A stretch of DNA of 64,000 bases from assembly GCA_030762935.1 (NCBI GenBank), contig CM060899.1, forward strand, positions 13,375,001 to 13,439,000, given 5' to 3'. A model generated the notes under the pieces. It saw only the letters and a program-made list of their open reading frames with translations, was not told the origin of the DNA and searched no databases. This document shows, one piece after another, positions 59,501-64,000 of the stretch. How positions within the stretch are numbered: position 1 is the first letter of the stretch; every line of letters starts with the position of its first letter. The position numbers and the translations under genes were made by a program. This DNA comes from Hymenopus coronatus (Eukaryota > Arthropoda > Insecta > Mantodea > Hymenopodidae).

Positions 59501-62209
59501 TAGACCACGTCTGAGAGCTCAAATAGCATCCCAACATTCATCAGTCCACCAAGGTATCGCAAATCAACGGGCGCGGCCAATCGAACGTGGAATGGATTGC
59601 TCAGCAGCAGATGGAATGTTCCCTTTGCGAAGTTCAATGAATTGGTTCACAGAATTGTGCTCGTCGCAGTCAAATTCTGCCAAGCGGGAATACTGCTTCC
59701 ATTTGGCTTGATCTAGGCGCCAGCTAGGTAAATGGGTGGAACATACAGCGTGTGTCAAGAAACTAATAAGACAAGGAAAACGGTCACTAGAATGCAGATC
59801 CGAGATGATATTCCAGCATAACATGAATGTTAGCTGAAGGGAACCAATGGCTATATCAATGTGTGAAAGGTATCAAACAGAAAGGTGGGCCCCAAGAAGT
59901 CTGCAATTAGCTGACCCCTCACCTAAGCCCGATGTGAGCCCCAAAGAGGGCGATGGCATTCTGTCGCCTACCAATAAAAAGGGTGGCGGTCACTGAGAAA
60001 CTAAGTGTTCTAAGTCATGGAGCGAGAGGTCAGCAGATGGACGGAGGTAGATGCTACAAATTGTGAAACTGACGGAACGCAGCTTAATCTGTACAGCGGT
60101 GGACTGGATATCACATATTAAGGGCACGAATTCGGTGAATATATCATGACGGATCAGCATCATGGTACCCCATATGACGGAACACCCTCCTCTGAGCCTA
60201 AGTCACATCGTAAGGAGGTGTATTGCCTGATGGTAACGGTGTCCTGTGAACGGAGCTTTGTCTCTTGTAAGCATACAACCAAAGGCGCAGCAACACGTCC
60301 AGCTCTGGTCAATGTGGTCCAATTCCGCGTATATTCCATTGTAGGATAGCCATTGAGTATAATATAGGACAAGCTTCAAATCGAAAGCCGCTGTTGCAGA
60401 TTGGGCCTTTCTGGTCGGTCAATTTGCTCTTTTTAGGCGTTGGGCTAGTACTATTTCCAGGAGCACGATTCAGCTGTTTCCGCACTCTCCCTCTGGCAGT
60501 GGGGGCATCCCGCCTGGTCCATCTCCTCCACAGGGGAGGATCCCTTTCCAAGAGCAAATTTCGGTCCGAGACATTCGAACCGATTAGATGTACTGATCGT
60601 AGATGGCCGTCACCGTGGAGAGTTGCGTGGACTTGTCTTACCCTTAGATGACTTGGCAGGAGATTTCACATACTCTTTCAAGAAGTATTGTCGGACATAG
60701 TTGGTCTTAAACTGTTCTCAGGTGCAGAATACGTCGAGGATTTACCAGTATTAGTTCCAGCGGTCGACGGTTTAGGTGACAGGTGTGCAGACTGCTCTGT
60801 AAGCCGGCGGATTTGGCAGAGGTTAATACCGATTTGGATGTAAGTGTCGAAAGCTTTGGCAGTGCCTGGGTTAAAATAACCTTTTTTGCAATAGTAGCCA
60901 CATACATATCGCTGGTCTGTGTTGCAATTTCTCGACGCGGTACCGGTTTAGCTGCAACTGAGCTATAGGTACCGGATCTTGGGACAGAGAATTGGCGGAG
61001 TTTCAGGAGTTTCGGGCTTCCAAGAAGGACACCTCTTTCACCCGTATATCCTGGATGTTCGTTCCTCTGCAAAACGGAGGTAGTCTTGGGAACTAGATGG
61101 GTGTTCCCCGTTTCAGTTCATACACGATGGAGCTGATGTGCAAGCCCCATCGTAGGAGATGTCACTGTAGCGTACACAGGTGGACTTGCCGGTGCACAAC
61201 TCACTAAAGTGAACAAATCGTTGGCATTTATAGCACTTGAGAGGGTTCGGCAATAAGGCCTAACCTCGATGGCTTCATACCCTGCCTTAATCTTTTGAGG
61301 GAGTTCGATCCCATCAAAAGAAACAGGGTACGAGTAGGCATGAATTCACCATTGATCTTACGCTGTACACGATAAGCAGGTGTGACACCATAAGCCGCAA
61401 GCTTTTCTTTGATCTCCTCAATGGACAAACCGTCCAATGCGCGGGTTGTTACTACACCGCGTGAGTTCAGCGACTTGTGCACCTCGACCTTCACTGGGTA
61501 GCTGGCTAACATGGGGGCTTTGAGTATCCTTGCAGCCTGCGAAGCGGAATAACTTTCGTCAAGGAATGTACCTTTGCGAGCTCTAACGCAGGATTCCACC
61601 GGACCAGCAATATTATCGAGACAATTTTGAATAGTAAAAGGGCTCGCCGTTAAGAACTTCTTACTTTCCTCTGTCCATGAATAACCAAGTAGCGAGGACT
61701 ACATGACTCGACTACCTCCTTTCCAACGTCTTTACTTGAAGTAAGGAATTTCTATTTTGGTGTCATAAAGTATAAATTCAATCCCCAATACTCCCCACCC
61801 ATTAAGGAGCCCAACAAGGGGTTCTCCACTGGGATGACAGGGCTACACAGGGGATATAGCAGGCTCGCCGTCCCACTCACCCTGGAGTTCTATATGCCTA
61901 GTCCTGGCCGATTGACTAGGAGTGGGTTAACCCTAGCCTGCTGTTTAGGCGAATCAGAAACCAAAGTGGTAAACCACCTTCTCCAGTCACTGAAGAACAG
62001 AAGCATAGGCTCAGATGCATAACCCTCAACCAACCAGGATTTCCCTTTACACCGACACACGTCTCCACTCATGGCTTACACGTGGGTGAGCATTTTGACC
62101 TACTGACTCCCTCACCACTCAGAGGTTGCCCACAGAGGGAGTCAAGGTTGCCTCAGGAACCCCCGTGTGTACCAAACTCGTACCTACCAAAGTAGGCCCC
62201 TGGGGGGGG
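56512..62209 (-). mobile_element. LINE family A copy A7, near full length
   Basis: Minus strand, about 5.7 kb. 3' UTR with the gtttaaggacgctcaccag motif (56512-56570). C-terminal zinc motif CPHCGEAQSVRHVLLE at about 56900. RNase H 57230-57720. Thumb 57530-58180. RT 58213-59116 (FMDDFVILY at about 58415; SPQGPDDIHVQMLQHLSPDG at about 59060). Linker/endonuclease 59104-60370 (MAILQWNIRGIGPH start at about 60352). ORF1 runs about 60309-61700 (LDGLSIEEIKEKL, VPRSGTYSSVAAKPVPRR) and the 5' UTR to the G-run at 62209. The YVDD-type catalytic site persists as MDD, but indels break every domain. Confidence 0.9.
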
Positions 62210-62264
62210 TAAAGGTGCTAGAATGTGATACACGTAGACTAAGAGCAATGTGTTGGGAGCGATG

Positions 62265-62560
62265 TGTGCGGATTAATAGGGGGGATTTTAATATCAGAAT
62301 AGGTAAGTGGGATGTGAATATAGAGTCTGATACCTTTGTTGTAAATGAAACACCTACTAGAAGGGAGCAACTCAGGTGAAGCAAAGACAAGTATTGATGA
62401 GATAAGCGAAAAGTTTATTGAATTTTGCAGAGTGAACACTCTAGATACAATATTGAATGGTAAATATGGAGATGATTGGAGAGAGAGTTTACCTTTATTA
62501 GTATGAATGGGTAAGATGTTACTGACCATATATTATGGCCGATCAGTATTGGACACGCAT
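62265..62560 (+). pseudogene. LINE endonuclease fragment, different family
   Basis: Plus strand. GDFNIRIGKW (from about 62280) is the catalytic GDFN motif of apurinic-type endonucleases. EISEKFIEFCRVNTLDTIL follows, and after a shift EFTFISMNG and DVTDHILW, the usual C-terminal order of LINE endonucleases. It uses GDFN rather than the GDVN of families A and B, so it belongs to another LINE group. Both ends are missing. Confidence 0.7.
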
Positions 62561-62639
62561 TAAGTAATTTTAAGGTTATTAGTGATATATGGTGGACTTT
62601 GTGACAGTGATATGTTCTAACAATTGAAAATAATTAGTA

Positions 62640-63030
62640 GTCAATTTTGTAACATTACATCACTTTTTATTATCACAAAACATGTTTCAGAAGCCATGTG
62701 CTTCCATTGTCAATTCCTTTCATCAATTGCTGGCATTGCTTGCTGTGGTGGTTGTCACTGTCCCTGGTGGAGGTTTGATGAACCTTTGTATCAGTAGGTC
62801 GCCTGGCGGGATTTCAAAATTGAAAATGCTGTTCTTGTTTTTCCAAATATATACGTTTTCCCAAATTTTTAATTCTGTCTTCCTTGTGATATTTTTGAGT
62901 ACTTTTGGGTGTCTATTTACGATGTGTTGTTCTAACCAAAAAATGCCAAGCTAATATGGATTTGTCTTCTTGTTTAAGTTTAATATTTCTATGTTGTTTT
63001 TTTGCTCTTGTTTTTATATTCCTTTTTAGT
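62640..63030 (+). mobile_element. Probable Penelope-like element 5' terminal region
   Basis: Sequence such as ttattatcacaaaacatgtttcagaagcc followed by cttccattgtcaattcc resembles the start of Penelope-like terminal repeats (acatgtttcg... caact... ttcag). It lies directly before Penelope-type coding sequence. No ORF assigned. Moderate confidence only. Confidence 0.5.
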
Positions 63031-63034
63031 AATT

Positions 63035-63345
63035 ATGGAGAAAACCGAATATGCAGAAAGAATGCAAACACTTTTAGAAACAATAGTAATTACGGAGAAA
63101 ACTGAATATGTAGAAAGAATGGAAACACATTTAGAAAAAGAATACTCTACATTACAAAAATAAATGCTAAACCTATTTATAGTTAAATTAAGTGCCACTA
63201 TTCAAGCCTGTACATTAATAGACAAAACAGAAAAATGCAAACTTATAGTGGACAATTCAGTACTAACCAGAATATAAGGCCTTCCAAAAAGGCACAAGCC
63301 GGGAACGTCAATTAGGTCAATTTTAAACAGGATTTCTCAAATAAG
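63035..63345 (+). pseudogene. Penelope-like reverse transcriptase, first partial copy
   Basis: Same order as the following copy: a TEKTEYVERMET block, an LINKQNRKMQT-like block, and a GLPKRHKPGTSIRSI-like block at about 63280-63330. It has stops and shifts. Its first ~50 bp (the TEKTEY/ERMETL segment) is duplicated in tandem (about 63034-63085 and 63086-63140). Severely decayed. Confidence 0.75.
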
Positions 63346-63357
63346 ATTGACAATTTC

Positions 63358-64000
63358 ATGGTAGACATACAAATAGCCACTCAAAACATATATGACATTG
63401 ATAAAAGTATTATAAAAAGTGAATGCTGCCAAATTATCGAAACAATAGAAAACAAAATGAAAACTAACACCACAAAATATGTAATAAGAGCACCAAAAAG
63501 CAAACCAGTGATTTATAGCAAAGCTGACAAAGGGAACATAATAGTAATTATGGAGGAAACCGAATTTGTAGAAAGAATGGAAACACTTATAGAAAAAGAA
63601 GAATACTCTATGGTACAGAAAAACCTCCTAAACAATTATATAGTTAAATTAAATGCCATTAATCTGTAAATTAATAGACAAAACAGAAAAATACAAAATT
63701 AAAGTGGATCATCCAAAATTGTCCAGAATTTATGGCCTTCCAAAAATACACAAGCCCGGAACGTCAATGAGGCCAATTACAAACAATATAAGTGCACCTA
63801 CATATAACCTAACAAAACTGTTTACACACTAATTCTCTACTTCCCTTAAATTTGACAAAAATCTCTCTGGATCTAATCGACAAAATCAAAGACATGGAAT
63901 TAGAAAAAAATGTTATGTTCATTTCTTACAATGTTACTGCTCTTTTTCCAAGCATACCAACAGAAAGCACATAATCCCACATCAAGAACTGGTTACCTGC
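63358..64000 (+). pseudogene. Penelope-like reverse transcriptase, second copy, cut by window end
   Basis: Reverse transcriptase of a Penelope-like element, which normally also has a GIY-YIG endonuclease (beyond the edge if present). Residues KADKGNIIVIMEETEFVERM (63520-63580) match the N-terminal RT block. After a stop at 63667, IYGLPKIHKPGTSMRPITNN (63728-63787) is the diagnostic motif of this class, with APTYNLTKLFT next. Another shift leads to MFISYNVTALFPSIPTEST (about 63915-63970), the catalytic region A with DVxxLFxxIP altered. At least two frame breaks, so inactive here. Confidence 0.88.

Overview
The window is metazoan nuclear DNA, most likely from an arthropod with a large repeat-rich genome (probably a hemimetabolous insect; this is inference). 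The grounds are spliced genes with GT/AG introns, an AT-rich background, tRNA-derived SINEs, a mellifera-type mariner, gypsy fragments, I-superfamily LINEs with RNase H, a hAT element and a Penelope-like element. There are no operons, rRNA genes or CRISPR arrays.

Left third (1-25 kb): two host-type genes can be assembled. On the minus strand (956-1883) is a three-exon Myb/SANT-like DNA-binding gene, broken by one in-frame stop and two frameshifts. On the plus strand is a C2H2 zinc-finger gene with phase-compatible exons at 9145-9668, 11335-11366 and 22702-23881. Its last exon holds 11 fingers and is intact. Its first exon has three in-frame stops, so either the protein now starts at an internal ATG (9411, giving 489 aa) or the locus is decaying. 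Its second intron holds a 5.9-kb antisense LINE (A1), a composite microsatellite and two SINEs.

Middle (25-36.6 kb): a graveyard of small fragments. It contains two gypsy pol remnants, a mariner pseudogene, a second DDE transposase remnant, a SINE nested in another SINE, and B1, a fairly young LINE of a second family. B1 ORF2 is broken only by two nonsense codons and a 62-bp SINE-tail insertion.

Right (36.6-62.2 kb): a near-continuous stack of family A LINE copies (A2-A7), almost all on the minus strand and repeatedly joined head-to-tail, where the 5' end of one copy meets the 3' end of the next. Within it are a 2961-bp hAT transposon with an exact 8-bp target duplication and one head-to-head pair (A5/A6) that makes a long inverted repeat. 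The end of the window (62.2-64 kb) carries a LINE endonuclease fragment and tandem partial Penelope-like copies running off the edge.

No host pathway can be assembled. The content is dominated by transposon biology: nesting order, target duplications, recurrent truncation points and tandem LINE junctions. The names A0-A7 and B1 are labels used only here.
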